This document shows positions 48,770 to 58,338 of a stretch of 64,000 nt of DNA, piece by piece. Position 1 is the first letter of the stretch; every line of letters begins with the position of its first letter. A program made the position numbers and the translations under genes. This DNA is from Peribacillus glennii (GTDB lineage: Bacteria > Bacillota > Bacilli > Bacillales > DSM-1321): contig NZ_QVTD01000003.1 in assembly GCF_003429105.1 (NCBI RefSeq), forward strand, positions 1,504,616 to 1,568,615, in the 5' to 3' direction. Below the pieces are notes generated by a model. The model did no database searches. It was not told the origin of the DNA and was given only the letters and a program-made list of their open reading frames with translations.

Positions 48770-48861
48770 AAAAAAGAAAAAAGGACCTTTTTGATCAGCA
48801 ACCCAATTGTAAGATTCAACTAACAATTGAATGTGCTGCATTGGCTGGTCCTTTTTTCTGT
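48770..48861 (+). terminator. Large hairpin terminator after ytpI
   Basis: AAAAAAGGACC (48777-48787) and GGTCCTTTTTT (48846-48856) close an ~80-base structure that also contains CAATTGT / ACAATTG pairing inside. The T-run on the plus strand fits ytpI termination; symmetry allows the other strand too. Confidence 0.7.
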
Positions 48862-48913
48862 TTTCTCATTCCATTATATATAGTTAATTAAGAACAAAAA
48901 ATTGAATTTATTG

Positions 48914-49662
48914 TCAGAAGTAGTTAATCAATCGTTTTATCGCATCTATCACCAGAACAGGTTGATCATTCTGTATATAATGAGCACTGTTTTCGGCAAT
49001 CATAGCTCACTTTTTGAAGATATACCAAGAATCTCCTTTTGCATATCATTCCATAATTCTTGTGAGTCTTTAGAATAATGGGTCTTTTGTCCGGCAGATA
49101 ACACAATCAAAGGGACATCGGTTTTCCTTGTGGTTTTTTTTAATTGTTGTAAACTTTCCATAAATTCATTATATGTGCCTTCAAAAATGAATTGATGATT
49201 ATATGCTTCTTGAAATTCTTTCGACATTGTTGGAAGGAATCTTTCTCTATAGTCTTCCGGAGTAGAATCAACCAAAACCAATCCACAAACCTCGTTAGGA
49301 TACTCAGTAGTATATATACGTGTGTTGACTCCACCAAAGGAATGTCCAACCAATATATATGGGGGCTGTATGTTTATTTCTTTCAATAGTTCGCGCAGCT
49401 CTTTAACCATTTCAATGCTTGTTCTGGGATTAGGGCTTCTCTCGCTCTTTCCTAAACCGGCTCTGTCATAAACTAACACTTCTGTTAACAAAGAAATTTC
49501 AGGGATAATATTTTTTCACGCCTTTGATTAGTCTCCATACCCAGCATCCTTTATGACCGTTGGTTTGTCTTTTTTCTCCCCATACAATTTGGCGAACAAT
49601 TTCAACCGACTAATTGGAACAAGCAGCTCTTTCTCCTTTATGGGTATCCAACTATTTCTCAT
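48914..49662 (-). pseudogene. Alpha/beta hydrolase, decayed (two stop codons and one frameshift)
   Basis: Reading from ATG at 49662 gives MRNSWIPIKEKELLVPISRL ... PTVIKDAGYGD, stop (TAA, 49528-49530), SKA, stop (TGA, 49516-49518), KNIIPEISLLTEVLVYDRAG, and on in the same frame through the nucleophile elbow LVGHSFGGVNTRIY. At about 49000 the frame ends at SKSEL; shifting by one base continues as MIAENSAHYIQNDQPVLVID to 48914, supplying the catalytic His. Tyr-to-stop and Trp-to-stop fit the expected residues (DYSKAWKNII). Three independent lesions show a true pseudogene. The gene interrupts the ytpI-ytoI neighbourhood. Confidence 0.88.
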
Positions 49663-49721
49663 ATAACCACATCTTTCAGTCGGAATTTACATTTTTTCTT
49701 CACCTTATTAAATTAAAGCCT

Positions 49722-49776
49722 AAAAAAGGATAATCAACCAGGAAAAAAGTTTCCTGCTGATTATCCTTTTTTATTA
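49722..49776. terminator. Bidirectional terminator at the end of ytoI
   Basis: AAAAAAGGATAATCA and TGATTATCCTTTTTT are exact arms, with an inner AGGAAA/TTTCCT pair. It stops ytoI transcription and insulates the pseudogene. Confidence 0.92.
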
Positions 49777-49793
49777 CAACACATGTTGTTCAG

Positions 49794-51113
49794 CTAAGAC
49801 CGGTCAAGCAGCTGGCAGGTCATCATCGCCTTGCCAACCATCTTCCCTTCATTGAAAACTTCTACATCCACTTTCCCAAACTTCCTCCCGACTTCCAGCA
49901 CTTTTGGTATGATTTCAAGCATACTGTCTATCTGCACCGGCTTGATAAAATAAATTGTGGTATTTTCAACGACAAGGTCGCCGCGCTTATAGCTTCTCAG
50001 CACCCTGTTGGCTGCTTCCGTCACAATCGTCGTAAATACCCCATAAGAAATCGTCCCGAGATAATTTGTCATTTGAGGCGTCACTTCGTACCGGTAAATT
50101 TCCTCTCCCTTAGACCGGCTGCCGGTCATGGAGAGATGCCCTGTAATGATATCATCAATGGTCTCGCCGACCTGTGGCTGCCTCTGGCTCATTTGCATCG
50201 CTTTCAAAACGTCCTGCCTGCTGATGATCCCCTGCAGAACATGGCTTTCATTTACGACAGGAAGCATTTCAATGCCTTCCCAAACCATCATATGGGCCGA
50301 AGAGGCTACACTTGTCTTTCCGCCTACGGTCATCGGCGATTTTGTCATCACTTTTTCAATGAGGACATTTTCATCCTGGCCCATAACATCCTTTGATGTG
50401 ATCATCCCCTGTACCCTCATGTTTTCATCTACAACTGGAAACCGGCTGTGCTTAGTTTCCTTATTGTAATCGAGGTAGACATATATCGGATCTGTGGTTT
50501 GCAAGAAGGTCGTTTCATGGATTGGCGTCAGGATGTCCTCGACCAATAAAATTTCCTTCTTGATCAATTGGTCATAAATGGCACGGTTGATCATTGTGGC
50601 AACAGTGAATGTATCATAGCTGCTGGAAATGACCGGCATTTGCAGCTCGTCCGCAAGCTTTTTTACCTGTTCTTCCGTATCAAAGCCGCCTGTTATCAGA
50701 ACGGCGGCTCCCGCTGTCAATGCCTGTTCATGAGCCTGGACCCGATTTCCGACGATCAATAAATTTCCCGGCCCGGTATAACGCATCATCGCTTCCAGCT
50801 TCATTGCGCCGATAACAAATTTATTCAGCGTTTTGTGAAGGCCCGCCCGCCCGCCGAGGACTTGGCCATCGACAATATTGACAACTTCAGCAAAAGTAAG
50901 CTTCTCGATATTTTCTTTCTTTTTCCGTTCAATTCTGATTGTGCCGACTCTTTCAATGGTTGACACATAGCCTTTATTTTCTGCATCCTTGATTGCCCGG
51001 TAGGCTGTACCTTCACTTACGGTCAGTGCTTTCGCAATCTGGCGCACGGATATTTTCTCGCCAACTGGCAGGCCATCTATATATTTCAAAATTTGTTCAT
51101 GCTTAGTCGCCAA
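49794..51113 (-). CDS. ytoI: HTH-DRTGG-CBS-hot-dog protein YtoI
   Basis: 439 residues from TTG (MATKHEQILKYIDGLPVG) after AAAAGGGTG; upstream GTG codons are alternatives. Order of domains: winged helix (1-65, VSEGTAYRAIKDAENKGYVS), DRTGG (~75-180), two CBS domains (~195-315, VVDENMRVQGMITSKDVMGQ and VVNESHVLQGIISRQDVLKA), then a hot-dog thioesterase-like domain (~330-439). CBS pairs bind adenine nucleotides, so this is likely a nucleotide-sensing regulator. Target unknown. Confidence 0.92.
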   Translation of the reverse strand: MATKHEQILKYIDGLPVGEKISVRQIAKALTVSEGTAYRAIKDAENKGYVSTIERVGTIRIERKKKENIEKLTFAEVVNIVDGQVLGGRAGLHKTLNKFVIGAMKLEAMMRYTGPGNLLIVGNRVQAHEQALTAGAAVLITGGFDTEEQVKKLADELQMPVISSSYDTFTVATMINRAIYDQLIKKEILLVEDILTPIHETTFLQTTDPIYVYLDYNKETKHSRFPVVDENMRVQGMITSKDVMGQDENVLIEKVMTKSPMTVGGKTSVASSAHMMVWEGIEMLPVVNESHVLQGIISRQDVLKAMQMSQRQPQVGETIDDIITGHLSMTGSRSKGEEIYRYEVTPQMTNYLGTISYGVFTTIVTEAANRVLRSYKRGDLVVENTTIYFIKPVQIDSMLEIIPKVLEVGRKFGKVDVEVFNEGKMVGKAMMTCQLLDRS

Positions 51114-51183
51114 GCTCTTCACCCTTTTCACGGATTCTCTACTTTCTTCATTATAAGGTGAAAGAGAGCGCTATTCAATGTAC

Positions 51184-51423
51184 CTACTGATAATAATGTA
51201 TGCTTTTGCGCACCTGCTCCCCTTTCCTGATTCCCGCTTTCTTTCGCTTTTTGGGGGCATAAAGCATTCCAGTCAGATTGCCCGCTGCAGCAAACATTGC
51301 CAAAACCAACCAGCTTGCGGCAAACAGGCCTTCCGCTCCATCCGCTGCTGGTGAAAGCCTTGGAACCGCATAATACAGCATAACGCCGATTAGCAGCAGA
51401 CACAGCAATAACCTTTGTCTCAT
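51184..51423 (-). CDS. Small two-segment membrane protein, unknown function
   Basis: 79 residues with an excellent AAGGAGGATTCAAA site. Hydrophobic segments at ~4-22 (LLLCLLLIGVMLYYAV) and ~33-54 (LFAASWLVLAMFAAAGNLTGML), then a strongly basic tail (APKKRKKAGIRKGEQVRKS). The basic tail would lie inside the cell. It is upstream of ytoI on the same strand, 70 bp away, possibly co-transcribed. I do not recognise a family. Confidence 0.7.
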   Translation of the reverse strand: MRQRLLLCLLLIGVMLYYAVPRLSPAADGAEGLFAASWLVLAMFAAAGNLTGMLYAPKKRKKAGIRKGEQVRKSIHYYQ

Positions 51424-51524
51424 TTTGAATCCTCCTTATCCCAAGCAATTTTGATACATTTTCCTGCGATATATTTTATGCTTGTCTGGAATAAAAAAGA
51501 CACATAGCGATACTTCGACAACAC

Positions 51525-51555
51525 AAAAAAACCAGGCTTGTTACAAACCTGGCAC
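51525..51555 (-). terminator. Terminator after ytkL
   Basis: On the minus strand GCCAGGTTTG and CAAGCCTGG pair, followed by seven T. Confidence 0.9.
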
Positions 51556-51574
51556 AATCTTGCGCTTCATTGTT

Positions 51575-52258
51575 TTATAGTTCTATAAATTCTCCCGCCT
51601 GCAGCACTTTTCCAACACCCTCATCCAGCATTTCAACAAATTTTTGCGGATCCTGCTTAATTGGCGGGAATGTATTATAGTGCATCGGAACCACTTGTTT
51701 CGCATTCAGGAATTTGGCAGCCAACGCTGCGTCCTCCGGGCCCATTGTAAAATTATCTCCAATTGGCAAAAAACCAAGATCGATAGGGTGCCTTTCCCCG
51801 ATCAGCTTCATATCGGAATAAACCGCCGTGTCCCCTGCATGATAAATGGTTTTTCCTTCAGCCATGAATAAAACGCCGGCAGGCATCCCTAAATAAATGA
51901 TTTGGTTATCGTCTGTAACGAACCCGCTTCCATGGAACGCAGGCGTTAGCTTCACCTTGCCAAAATCAAACTCATAGGAACCGCCAATATGCATCGCATG
52001 TGTTTTATTTACACCCTGGAATCCTAAGTATGCTGCTATCTCTGCAGTCCCGATTACCAAAGAATCATTCTTTTTTGCCAGTTCGACCGTGTCACCCAGG
52101 TGGTCGCCGTGGCCATGGGTCAGGATGATGACATCCGGCCTGACATCCTCCACCTTCAAATCCGTCATTCCATTTCCGGTAATGAACGGATCGATCACTA
52201 TCGTTTTACCGTTTGTTTCAATCTTGACTACACTATGCCCATGATACGAAACTTTCAA
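51575..52258 (-). CDS. ytkL: Metal-dependent hydrolase, UPF0173 (metallo-beta-lactamase fold)
   Basis: 227 residues from TTG ([17 protein letters not shown]), six bases after AAAGGAG. The fold is shown by [19 protein letters not shown] (HxHxDH metal site), [23 protein letters not shown] (Asp ligand) and [13 protein letters not shown] (last His). It hydrolyses an ester or phosphodiester of unknown identity. Length is standard for UPF0173. Position matches ytkL. Confidence 0.92.
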   Translation of the reverse strand: MKVSYHGHSVVKIETNGKTIVIDPFITGNGMTDLKVEDVRPDVIILTHGHGDHLGDTVELAKKNDSLVIGTAEIAAYLGFQGVNKTHAMHIGGSYEFDFGKVKLTPAFHGSGFVTDDNQIIYLGMPAGVLFMAEGKTIYHAGDTAVYSDMKLIGERHPIDLGFLPIGDNFTMGPEDAALAAKFLNAKQVVPMHYNTFPPIKQDPQKFVEMLDEGVGKVLQAGEFIEL

Positions 52259-52432
52259 GACCATTCTCCTTTCATTGCTTACCATTTATTTTTCATTATA
52301 AATAATACAGGGTAAACTTTCCAAAAAAAAGCTACTCTTTTTTTACCCTTTTTGCGAAATGTCTAACAGTTTACAACTCAATTTCTTATTGATAAGGTCA
52401 AAAGATAAGCTGAGAATTGGAGGAATTCAGAT

Positions 52433-53527
52433 ATGAATGAAAGAATTGCAGCCCTGCAGGAATGGTTAACCCAAAATACAATCGACGCTGCGTTGATCAC
52501 TGCTCCGGAAAATGTATTTTATCTGAGCGGATTTTTAAGCGATCCTCATGAGAGATTGCTTGCACTTGCAATCTTCCCTGATGCCGAACCATTCCTGGCA
52601 TGTCCCCAGATGGAAACGGAGGATGCAAGGAATTCCGGCTGGGATGGTGAAATAATCGGATACAGTGATATCGAAGACCCATGGGATAAAGTCAAAAAAT
52701 CAGTGGCTGACCGCTCCATTTCCATAAAAAGGCTTGCCATTGAAAAAGAACATATGAATGTAGAACGATTTGAAAAAGTGAATGCAATCTTCTCTGTTCC
52801 TGACATTTTCCCGGCTGAAGAAAAAATGCGTCAGCTGCGTATGGTAAAAACGGAAGATGAACTGGCAATGATCCGGGAAGCTTGCCGCCTTGCCGATTTC
52901 GCCATCGAAGTCGGCGTGAATGAAATCAGCGAGGGTAAAACAGAAATGGCCATACTCGCAGCAATTGAATATGAATTAAAAAAAGCAGGCATCACTGAAA
53001 TGTCATTTTCCACAATGGTTCTTACAGGAATAAACGCCGCCTCTCCACATGGAACACCGGGAATGACAAAAGTCAGACACGGGGACCTGGTCTTATTTGA
53101 CCTTGGCGTTGTCTACGAGGGTTATTGCTCCGATATTACCAGAACGGTTGCATTTGGGGACATCAATGAAAAACAGCGTGAAATCTACGACACGGTTTTA
53201 CAAGCACAAGAAGCGGCTGTTGCAGCCAGTATGGCAGGCACATCCTGTTCAGAAATCGATTTGACTGCCAGAAGAATCATTTCTGAAAAAGGCTATGGCG
53301 AATATTTCCCTCACCGCCTGGGCCACGGTTTGGGAATCAGCGTCCACGAATTCCCTTCCCTTACTGAAACCAATCCGCTGATCCTGCAGCCAGGGATGGT
53401 CTTCACAATTGAACCGGGAATATATGTACCCGATGTTGCAGGCGTTCGAATTGAGGATGACATCTTAATCACGGATGAAGGCTATGAAATTTTGACAAAG
53501 TACCCTAAAGCGCTTCAAATCATCTAA
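52433..53527 (+). CDS. M24-family Xaa-Pro peptidase
   Basis: 364 residues after TTGGAGGAATTCAG. An N-terminal creatinase-like domain (1-~125, MNERIAALQEWLTQNTID) precedes the pita-bread catalytic domain. Five metal ligands are in LFDLGVVYEGYCSDITRT (two Asp), HRLGHGLGISVHEFPSL (His), FTIEPGIYVPDVAG (Glu) and VRIEDDILIT (Glu). It cleaves peptides with Pro in second position, recycling Pro-rich peptides in the cytoplasm. It resembles B. subtilis YqhT/YkvY; I do not choose between them. Confidence 0.9.
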   Translation: MNERIAALQEWLTQNTIDAALITAPENVFYLSGFLSDPHERLLALAIFPDAEPFLACPQMETEDARNSGWDGEIIGYSDIEDPWDKVKKSVADRSISIKRLAIEKEHMNVERFEKVNAIFSVPDIFPAEEKMRQLRMVKTEDELAMIREACRLADFAIEVGVNEISEGKTEMAILAAIEYELKKAGITEMSFSTMVLTGINAASPHGTPGMTKVRHGDLVLFDLGVVYEGYCSDITRTVAFGDINEKQREIYDTVLQAQEAAVAASMAGTSCSEIDLTARRIISEKGYGEYFPHRLGHGLGISVHEFPSLTETNPLILQPGMVFTIEPGIYVPDVAGVRIEDDILITDEGYEILTKYPKALQII

Positions 53528-53535
53528 TATCATAG

Positions 53536-53564
53536 GAAAGGCAGCCCAGTAGGCTGCCTTTCAT
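53536..53564 (+). terminator. Terminator after the M24 peptidase gene
   Basis: AAAGGCAGCC and GGCTGCCTTT form a perfect stem 9 bases after the stop codon. The T-run is short. Confidence 0.85.
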
Positions 53565-53660
53565 TTACCACATTTGTTACTTTTTTCGGTTTCCAATACC
53601 CCATCACATGTACCTTGGCGTTTGCTTTTCCACTTTGGTGCAAAGCCCAAATCATCTTTC

Positions 53661-53813
53661 TTAACTTTGTCCTTCATTGGTATCTTTACCGAACGTTTGT
53701 CCCCGGTCCTCGCCGCTGGTATACGAATCTGTAATTTGCTTCACCGTTTCTTTTAATTCTTCCCCATCATATTCATATATGAATTTTCTCGGATCTTCGG
53801 GTTGTTTCACCAT
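53661..53813 (-). CDS. Small acidic protein of 50 residues, unknown function
   Basis: ATG at 53813 follows a perfect GAGGAGG, five bases away, and encodes MVKQPEDPRKFIYEYDGEEL, then KETVKQITDSYTSGEDRGQT, ending FGKDTNEGQS with a TAA at 53661. It is hydrophilic and acidic, with no membrane segment. The codon usage and ribosome site look genuine. It is convergent with the M24 peptidase gene and divergent from the universal stress gene. I do not recognise a family. Confidence 0.65.
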   Translation of the reverse strand: MVKQPEDPRKFIYEYDGEELKETVKQITDSYTSGEDRGQTFGKDTNEGQS

Positions 53814-53922
53814 GTTTTCCTCCTCTGGTTGTTCTATGTTTATTGTTCGCTAAATTGCTACAACTATGCCGGTCAGTCAGTGCGGAACGATTTTATAATA
53901 TTTACAAAGGAGGAGGATGAAA

Positions 53923-54420
53923 ATGACTACAACATACAAAAAAATTCTTGTAGCTGTGGACGGTTCTGAGGAAGCGGATAGAGCGTTTAAAAAGGCGGTA
54001 GAAATTTCCAAAAGAAATGATGCAGAAATCGTATTAGGTCATGTCATTGACACACGAAACTTTCCTACCATCGAAGCGTATGACTTAACAATAAGGGACC
54101 GTACGGAAACCTTTGCGAATGAATTAATAGAAAAGTACAAGGCTGAAGCGGCAGAAGCTGGCATCAAAGAAATAACAATAGATATAGAAGTTGGAAATCC
54201 AAAAGTAAAGATAGCAAAAGATATGGCAAAGAAGCATTGGGCAGACTTGATTATCTGCGGGGCAACTGGCCTAAATGCGATTGAGCGTATTATGATTGGA
54301 AGCGTTTCCGAGCATATCACCCGTTATGCACGCTGTGATGTGCTTGTTATCCGTTCAGAGAAAGAATTAGAAAACTTGCCGCACGGTGAGCCTTTGTCAG
54401 CGGCCAGTATAAAAGCATAA
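53923..54420 (+). CDS. Universal stress protein (UspA family)
   Basis: 165 residues from MTTTYKKILVAVDGSEEAD behind AGGAGGAGG. One Usp domain: the N-terminal strand ILVAVDGSEEADRAFKKAVE and the ATP-binding loop GATGLNAIERIMIGSVSEHI (G-x2-G-x9-G-S). Such ATP-binding members usually dimerise and are induced in stress or stationary phase; the exact role is unclear. Followed by a bidirectional terminator shared with argH. Confidence 0.92.
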   Translation: MTTTYKKILVAVDGSEEADRAFKKAVEISKRNDAEIVLGHVIDTRNFPTIEAYDLTIRDRTETFANELIEKYKAEAAEAGIKEITIDIEVGNPKVKIAKDMAKKHWADLIICGATGLNAIERIMIGSVSEHITRYARCDVLVIRSEKELENLPHGEPLSAASIKA

Positions 54421-54451
54421 TATGTAACATGTTCGATTTATACTTCAAGAT

Positions 54452-54498
54452 AAAAAACAACCCGCTCGACTAACGACGAGCAGGTTGTTTTGTTTTTA
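54452..54498. terminator. Shared terminator between the usp gene and argH
   Basis: AAAAAACAACCCGCTCG and CGAGCAGGTTGTTTT form strong arms between convergent genes, with A/T runs on both sides. Confidence 0.92.
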
Positions 54499-55872
54499 CT
54501 CTGCCAACAGCGTGTTCCCTTTTCCTATCGCGATTTTCACCTGTTCAAACCCAGTGCCCCCTGCGCTGTTCCGGCGTTTCACTGCCTCGTAAGGATTCAG
54601 GGCAGCATAAATATCGTCCTCAAAAAGGTCGGAAGCTTCTTTAAATTGCTCCATTGTCAAGTCTGCCAAATAACAGCCTTGCTGTACACAGGAAAGGACC
54701 AGCTTTCCTACAACTTCGTGTGCTTCCCTGAAGGGCATCCCTTTTGCGGCAAGATAATCCGCCAGCTCCGTTGCATTGGAAAAGTCAGAACTTGTTGCCT
54801 TCCTCATTGTTTCCGTCTTGACCTTCATGGTGGAAATCATTCCTTCGAAGATCTTCAAGGAACCGATCACCGTTTTAACGGTATCGAACATTCCTTCCTT
54901 ATCCTCTTGCATATCTTTATTGTACGCAAGCGGCAGGCCCTTCAAAACGGTCAGCATCCCGGTCAGGTTACCGTAAACACGGCCTGTTTTCCCGCGGATT
55001 AATTCTGCCATATCTGGATTTTTCTTCTGTGGCATGATGCTGCTTCCTGTCGAGAAAGCATCATCCAATTCAATGAATTGGAATTCCTGGCTCGACCACA
55101 GGATGATTTCTTCACTGAAACGGGACAAATGCATCATTAGCGTCGAACTGTTACTTAAAAACTCAAGGATAAAATCCCGGTCACTGACAGCATCAAGGCT
55201 GTTTTCATAAATGCCTTCAAAACCGAGCAGCTCAGACGAATATTCCCTGTCAATCGGGAATGTTGTTCCTGCGAGTGCCCCTGCACCGAGAGGAGAAATA
55301 TTGATTCGTTTCATGCTTTCCGTAAAACGTTGTTTATCCCGTTCCAGCATCCAAAAATATGCCATTAAATGGTGTGCAAATGAAATCGGCTGGGCCCGCT
55401 GCAGGTGTGTATATCCTGGAATCAGTGTTTCCACATGTTCTTCAGCCTGTTTCAGGATTGCTTTTTGAAGGCTTTTTATCAATAGGAGCACATCTTCAGT
55501 CTGGTTACGCAAATATAAATGCATATCGGTGGCAACCTGGTCATTCCGGCTGCGGCCGGTATGAAGCTTTCCTCCAACTGGCCCGATTTCTGAAATTAGC
55601 ATGCTTTCCAGATTAAGATGGATATCCTCCATTTCAACCGAGAAAGAAAGTTCCCCATTTTCTGCTTTTTCCTGCAGAGTGTGCAGCCCTTCGATGATTT
55701 TTCCGGCATCTCCAGGAGGAAGAATGCCGCAAGCTTTAAGCATTTTTACATGGGCAAGGCTTCCCTGTATATCCTCCTTAACGAGCTCCTGGTCAAATGA
55801 AATCGAAGCACCGAATTCATCTACCCATTCTTCGGCGGATTTTGTAAATCTGCCGCCCCACAATTTGCTCAC
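54496..55872 (-). CDS. argH: Argininosuccinate lyase
   Basis: 458 residues from GTG ([19 protein letters not shown]), which overlaps the argG stop (GTGTGA) and follows AAGGTGA. It cleaves argininosuccinate into arginine and fumarate. Fumarase/aspartase-superfamily blocks are [34 protein letters not shown] (catalytic His) and the flexible loop [17 protein letters not shown] (catalytic Ser). Normal length. Last step of arginine synthesis, co-transcribed with argG. Confidence 0.97.
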   Translation of the reverse strand: MSKLWGGRFTKSAEEWVDEFGASISFDQELVKEDIQGSLAHVKMLKACGILPPGDAGKIIEGLHTLQEKAENGELSFSVEMEDIHLNLESMLISEIGPVGGKLHTGRSRNDQVATDMHLYLRNQTEDVLLLIKSLQKAILKQAEEHVETLIPGYTHLQRAQPISFAHHLMAYFWMLERDKQRFTESMKRINISPLGAGALAGTTFPIDREYSSELLGFEGIYENSLDAVSDRDFILEFLSNSSTLMMHLSRFSEEIILWSSQEFQFIELDDAFSTGSSIMPQKKNPDMAELIRGKTGRVYGNLTGMLTVLKGLPLAYNKDMQEDKEGMFDTVKTVIGSLKIFEGMISTMKVKTETMRKATSSDFSNATELADYLAAKGMPFREAHEVVGKLVLSCVQQGCYLADLTMEQFKEASDLFEDDIYAALNPYEAVKRRNSAGGTGFEQVKIAIGKGNTLLAE

Positions 55873-57074
55873 ACTGTCACCTTCTTCTGGTTTACGATGC
55901 TCGATACTTTCGTCGGAAGTCCCCAAAGCGAGATGAAACCGACTGCTGCACTATGGTCAAACTCATCGTCGGATGTATAGGTTGCCAGCTTTTCATCATA
56001 TAAGGAATACTCCGATTTTCTTCCTTCTACAATAGCATGACCCTTGAATAATTTAACACGTACCGTACCGGTTACGGTTTGCTGAGTTTGCTTTAAAAAC
56101 GCAATCAAGGCATCCTTTAATGGAGAGAACCAAAGCCCTTCATAGATCAATTCTGTTAATTTTTTCTCGATCACAGGTTTGAAATGGGCTACCTCTTTTA
56201 CAAGAGTAATGTCTTCAAGCTCTTTATGCGCCTGAATTAATGTAATGGCACCCGGGCATTCGTAAACTTCACGTGATTTGATTCCCACAAGCCTGTTTTC
56301 GACATGGTCGATACGTCCGACACCGTGTTTGCCTGCAAGCTGGTTTAGTTCAAGAATTAAATCTGAAAGATTGTACGAAACATTATTCAAAGTAACGGGA
56401 ACACCGTTCACAAAGCCGATTTCGATTATATCCGGATTATCCGGTGTATTTTCTAAACTGGCTGTAAGCTCGTAAGCTTCTTCCGGAGGAGCTGCCCAAG
56501 GATCTTCAAGGATCCCGCATTCGTTTGCACGGCCCCAAAGGTTCTGGTCAATGGAAAAAGGACTGTCTAAGTTAACTGGAATTGGGATTCCTTTATCCTG
56601 AGCATAGTTAATTTCCTCTTCACGTGACCAGCTCCATTCACGTACGGGGGCAACCACTTTTAAGTTTGGATTTAACGCATTGAATGATACTTCAAAACGC
56701 ACCTGGTCGTTTCCTTTTCCCGTACATCCATGGGCAACGGCAACCGCGTTTTCCATTTCAGCCACTTCCACGAGTTTCTTTGCAATTAACGGGCGTGATA
56801 ATGCAGAAACAAGCGGATATTTTCCTTCATACATGGTGTGGGCCTGTAGAGAAACCAACGCAAAATCATTAGCAAACTCCTCTTTTGCATCGATCACATA
56901 CGACTTTACCGCACCTACCTGTAACGCTTTTTGTTTAATGAATTCCAAATCTTTTCCTTCGCCGACATCGAGGCAGCATGCTACTACATCATATCCTTGT
57001 TCTTGTAACCATTTTATCGCAACAGAAGTATCTAAACCTCCGGAATAAGCTAAAACAATTTTTGGGTTCCCCAT
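55869..57074 (-). CDS. argG: Argininosuccinate synthase
   Basis: 401 residues, the usual size, after AAGGAGGACG. It joins citrulline and aspartate with ATP. The N-type pyrophosphatase P-loop is [32 protein letters not shown] binds substrate; [13 protein letters not shown] is conserved. First gene of argG-argH. ARG boxes directly upstream predict repression by AhrC/ArgR with arginine. Confidence 0.98.
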   Translation of the reverse strand: MGNPKIVLAYSGGLDTSVAIKWLQEQGYDVVACCLDVGEGKDLEFIKQKALQVGAVKSYVIDAKEEFANDFALVSLQAHTMYEGKYPLVSALSRPLIAKKLVEVAEMENAVAVAHGCTGKGNDQVRFEVSFNALNPNLKVVAPVREWSWSREEEINYAQDKGIPIPVNLDSPFSIDQNLWGRANECGILEDPWAAPPEEAYELTASLENTPDNPDIIEIGFVNGVPVTLNNVSYNLSDLILELNQLAGKHGVGRIDHVENRLVGIKSREVYECPGAITLIQAHKELEDITLVKEVAHFKPVIEKKLTELIYEGLWFSPLKDALIAFLKQTQQTVTGTVRVKLFKGHAIVEGRKSEYSLYDEKLATYTSDDEFDHSAAVGFISLWGLPTKVSSIVNQKKVTV

Positions 57075-57091
57075 GTTAGTTCGTCCTCCTT

Positions 57092-57129
57092 GATGAATAA
57101 AAATTCATATAATATTATTTTTATTCAAT
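57092..57129. promoter_or_regulatory. Two ARG boxes upstream of argG
   Basis: The consensus is CATGAATAAAAATKCAAK. GATGAATAAAAATTCATA (57092-57109) matches nearly throughout, and ATTGAATAAAAATAAT on the minus strand (57114-57129) is a second, weaker box, spaced like tandem AhrC operators. They overlap the region just 5' of the ribosome site. Confidence 0.85.
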
Positions 57130-57291
57130 TTATCTGTTTTTAATTTATCAGCTTTTCCATGGTAATGCAAGGCATTTTTTAAGTTTTTTCAAGATTCATA
57201 ACAAGATAGGTTTATGATTATTGACCCGTAGGCATGAAAATAAATATAATACACTTACCTTATTACTATATGAATTTCAAGGAGAAGGGTT

Positions 57292-57603
57292 ATGAGCGGA
57301 ATTTTTTTATTCAACGCGCGGCTAGGCATCGATGTTCCGGCATTGAACAAAGAGTGGGATAAATACAGCAATGCCGAGCAGCAGGAGATATTGCTCAAAT
57401 GGGAAAAGATAAGGGGCGCCATCCCTGACCGGATCAAGGAGCTAGAAAAATCCATCGACATGAAACAGGCAATGCTCTCCGATGAGAGTGACTTTTCTAT
57501 TTCCTGCCGGCTTAATTCTGAAATTGCCGATCTCGCTTCGACAATCAATGACCTTTGGCTCTGGTACCGGACAAACGAGGATATAAGTAACAAAATGCAT
57601 TAG
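57292..57603 (+). CDS. Conserved-looking 103-residue protein, unknown function
   Basis: ATG after AAGGAGAAGGG. The sequence MSGIFLFNARLGIDVPALN is followed by mainly helical, charged segments (WEKIRGAIPDRIKELEKSID, DESDFSISCRLNSEIADLAS) with likely coiled coil around 40-85. It has no membrane segment and no catalytic motif. It is divergent from argG. A minus-strand frame over the same bases lacks a ribosome site, so the plus strand is preferred. No function can be given. Confidence 0.65.
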   Translation: MSGIFLFNARLGIDVPALNKEWDKYSNAEQQEILLKWEKIRGAIPDRIKELEKSIDMKQAMLSDESDFSISCRLNSEIADLASTINDLWLWYRTNEDISNKMH

Positions 57604-57644
57604 AAAACCCGTCGATTCGCGACCCTTGAAAAGGCCTAGAAAGA

Positions 57645-57718
57645 GGTGGAGTTAGGCCCACAGGCTGTGGGTCATACAGGCGTTGCCACAGGATGTGGCG
57701 TTTTAAGCCTGTGATATA
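57645..57718. repeat. Dispersed hairpin repeat, copy 5
   Basis: CACAGGCTGTGGGTCATACAG, an inner hairpin GCCACAGGATGTGGC (57685-57699) and a closing GCCTGTG that pairs with CACAGGC (57658-57664). It matches the core of copies 1 and 3. It lies in the 220-bp gap between the unknown gene and moaB. Confidence 0.65.
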
Positions 57719-57789
57719 CTTTGTTCCACTTTGACCACTGCGTCGCCTAAACACCAGTGTTGGAAGTTATTCTTTCTTTAAAGTCCAAT

Positions 57790-57824
57790 TAAAAAGACTT
57801 GGACGCACGATGTCCAAGCCTTTC
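57790..57824 (-). terminator. Terminator after moaB
   Basis: On the minus strand GGCTTGGACAT and GTCCAAGTC pair around GTGC and are followed by TTTTT, two bases past the stop codon. Confidence 0.9.
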
Positions 57825-57825
57825 C

Positions 57826-58338
57826 CTATAGGTCTTTTTTTAATTCTCTTACAACATGGCCCATTTCAGGAAGAATCAATTTGTCCATTGCAAGCCGGAC
57901 AGCACCGGTAGAACCGGGCATTGAGAATACGGCTGTATCCTGCACAACACCGGCGATTGCTCGCGATAAAATGGCAGCGGATCCGATATCCTCCTTATAA
58001 CTAAGCATTCTAAAAAGTTCTCCGAATCCTGGAATTTCTTTCTCGATTACATCCTTTACAGTTTCGATCGTTACATCCCTCCTGGCAATCCCGGTTCCGC
58101 CATTTGTCAGGATGATATCGATCCGGGGATTTTCAGCCCCGCTTAAGATAGCGTTCCTGATTTCTTCACATTCATCTTTGACGATTTGATATTCCCTCAC
58201 TAAATGGCCGTTTGCTTCCAGAAGATCTATCATTTGCTTACCGCTTTTATCTGTATCCCTTGTACGTGTATCGCTTACGGTGATAACCTTGCAACAGATG
58301 TATTTCGGTGCTTCTTGCTTATGCTCAGTTACGCTCAT
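57826..58338 (-). CDS. moaB: Molybdopterin adenylyltransferase-type protein MoaB
   Basis: 170 residues. MoaB/MogA-fold protein of molybdenum cofactor synthesis, which adenylylates molybdopterin. ITVSDTRTRDTDKSGKQM and ILTNGGTGIARRDVTIETVK are the nucleotide-binding signatures; FSMPGSTGAVRLAMDKLILP is the C-terminal block. The start overlaps the stop of the EcsC-family gene (ATGA). In B. subtilis moaB is also next to argG. Confidence 0.93.
   Translation of the reverse strand: MSVTEHKQEAPKYICCKVITVSDTRTRDTDKSGKQMIDLLEANGHLVREYQIVKDECEEIRNAILSGAENPRIDIILTNGGTGIARRDVTIETVKDVIEKEIPGFGELFRMLSYKEDIGSAAILSRAIAGVVQDTAVFSMPGSTGAVRLAMDKLILPEMGHVVRELKKDL

Noticed and set aside
57255..57593. 112-codon minus-strand frame opposite the 103-residue gene
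   Set aside because: No ribosome site; the plus-strand frame has AAGGAGAAGGG and a more protein-like charge pattern.
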